From: Alviniconcha marisindica | Taxonomy: Eukaryota > Mollusca > Gastropoda > Provannidae | Length of the DNA stretch: 64,000 bases | Direction: 5' to 3' | Assembly (NCBI GenBank): GCA_018857735.1 | Contig: JABMCL010000883.1 | Coordinates: forward strand, 98,501-162,500 | Part shown: positions 62,891 to 64,000 of the stretch, piece by piece | Layout of the letters: each line of letters begins with the position of its first letter | Numbering within the stretch: the first letter of the stretch is position 1 | Program-made: the position numbers and the translations under genes | Notes under the pieces: model-generated | What the model was told of the DNA's origin: nothing | Seen by the model: only the letters and a program-made list of their open reading frames with translations | Database searches by the model: none

Positions 62891-63195
62891 GAAGTCACTA
62901 AATCAGACATGTTCTCACTGTACAGTTTTACTACAGACTGATTCCACACACAGAAAGACATGTTCTCACTGTACAGTTTTACAGTTTTACTACAGACTGA
63001 TCCCACACACAGAAAGACATGTTCTCACTGTAGTTTTACAGCTTTACTACAGACTGATCACACACACAGAAAGACATGTTCTCACTGTAGTTTTACAGTT
63101 TTACTACAGACTGATCCCACACACAGAAAGACACGTTCTCACTGTAGTTTTACAGTTTTACTACAGACTGATCCCACATGGAGAAAGACATGTTC
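62890..63195. repeat. ~55-60-bp tandem repeat, ~5 copies
   Basis: Units of ACACACAGAAAGACATGTTC plus TCACTGTAGTTTTACAGTTTTACTACAGACTGATCCC. It shares ACAGACTGATCCCACACA with the previous array, so it is a diverged extension of it. Confidence 0.92.
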
Positions 63196-63289
63196 TTGCA
63201 GTGCACTTCTCTCGCAGACAGAGATGTGTCAACAGGATAACCTGCCATTCAATTATAAACATATTCCTACATTTTTAATATGTGCTGAC

Positions 63290-64000
63290 CGCAAAGTTAG
63301 CCAAGGATCAGGTGCATACTGACAGAAAAGTTTGCTGAGGGCCAGATGTGTACTGATGGAAAAGTTAGCTGAGGGCCAGATGTGTACTGATGGAAAAGTT
63401 AGCTGAGGGCCAGATGTGTACTGATGGAGACGTTAGCTGAGGGCCAGATGTGTACTGACGGAGAAGTTAGCTGAGGGCCAGATGTGTACTGACGGAGAAG
63501 TTAGCTGAGGGCCAGATGTGTACTGACGGAGAAGTCAGCTGAGGGCCAGATGTGTACTGTCAGAGAAGTTAGCTGAGGGCCAGATGTGTACTGACGGAGA
63601 AGTTAGCTGAGGGCCAGATGTGTACTGATGGAGAAGTTAGCTGAGGGCCAGATGTGTACTGACGGAAAAGTTAGCTGAGGGCCAGATGTGTACTGACGGA
63701 AAAGTTAGCTGAGGGCCAGATGTGTACTGACAGAGAAGTTAGCTGAGGGCCAGATGTGTACTAACAGAAAAGTTAGCTGAGGGCCAGATGTGTACTGACG
63801 GAAAAGTTAGCTGAGGGCCAGATGTGTACTGACGGAGAAGTTAGCTGAGGGCCAGATGTGTACTGATGGAGAAGTTAGCTGAGGGCCAGATGTGTACTAC
63901 GAAAAGTTAGCTGAGGGCCAGATGTGTACTGACGGAAAAGTTAGCTGAGGGCCAGATGTGTACTGACAGAGAAGTTAGCTGAGGGCCAGATGTGTACTGA
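63290..64000. repeat. 34-bp minisatellite, ~20 copies, runs off the window
   Basis: Units of GTTAGCTGAGGGCCAGATGT plus GTACTGACGGAGAA, homogeneous. It continues past the window end. Confidence 0.97.

Overview
This is a 64 kb piece of animal nuclear DNA. It is extremely rich in tandem repeats and carries two recognisable protein-coding genes that face each other. Spliced GT-AG genes, tRNA-headed SINEs ending in ATT-rich tails, long CA/GT microsatellites and homopolymeric G/C runs rule out a prokaryote. The protein sequences and SINE style fit a lophotrochozoan, most likely a marine gastropod mollusc. The species-level call is inference and could not be tested here.

Gene 1 (plus strand, 13763-20806) is a complete three-exon gene for a 331-residue DUF829/TMEM53-like alpha/beta-hydrolase-fold protein. 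It has an Arg-rich, acid-poor N-terminus, a GFSIG nucleophile elbow (Ser139), and candidate Asp260 and His292/His295. Its start codon lies inside a YY1-type AAGATGGCGGC element in a GC-rich promoter.

Gene 2 (minus strand, 62055 down to 33373; 5' end outside the window) is TMEM30A/CDC50A, the beta subunit of P4-ATPase phospholipid flippases. Five exons with matching phases encode the last 250 residues: most of the ectodomain, the second membrane helix and a short cytosolic tail. The final 43-nt coding exon lies across a 20.4 kb intron made largely of minisatellites.

Layout: 0-13.3 kb is intergenic, with SINE copies and at least eight tandem arrays. 13.3-13.8 kb is the TMEM53-like promoter and exon 1. 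13.8-20.8 kb holds the rest of that gene, including a 1.2 kb polypyrimidine tract and a 1.5 kb minisatellite in intron 1. 20.8-31.5 kb is mostly arrays between the convergent genes. 31.5-33.4 kb is unique sequence that is probably TMEM30A 3' UTR. 33.4-53.8 kb is the giant TMEM30A intron. 53.8-62.1 kb has the other TMEM30A exons separated by arrays. 62.1-64 kb is arrays again.

More than 45 separate arrays with unit lengths of about 17-82 bp were found, covering roughly a third to a half of the window. Three things stand out. Several arrays are built from copies of a real splice junction next to its exon, giving tandem decoy acceptors, donors or a pseudo-exon. Several have units centred on perfect or near-perfect palindromes. 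Several have units that tile a regulatory-looking motif. Nearly all the long open frames in the window are by-products of such arrays, not genes. The two real genes have no evident functional link; no operon-like organisation is expected here.
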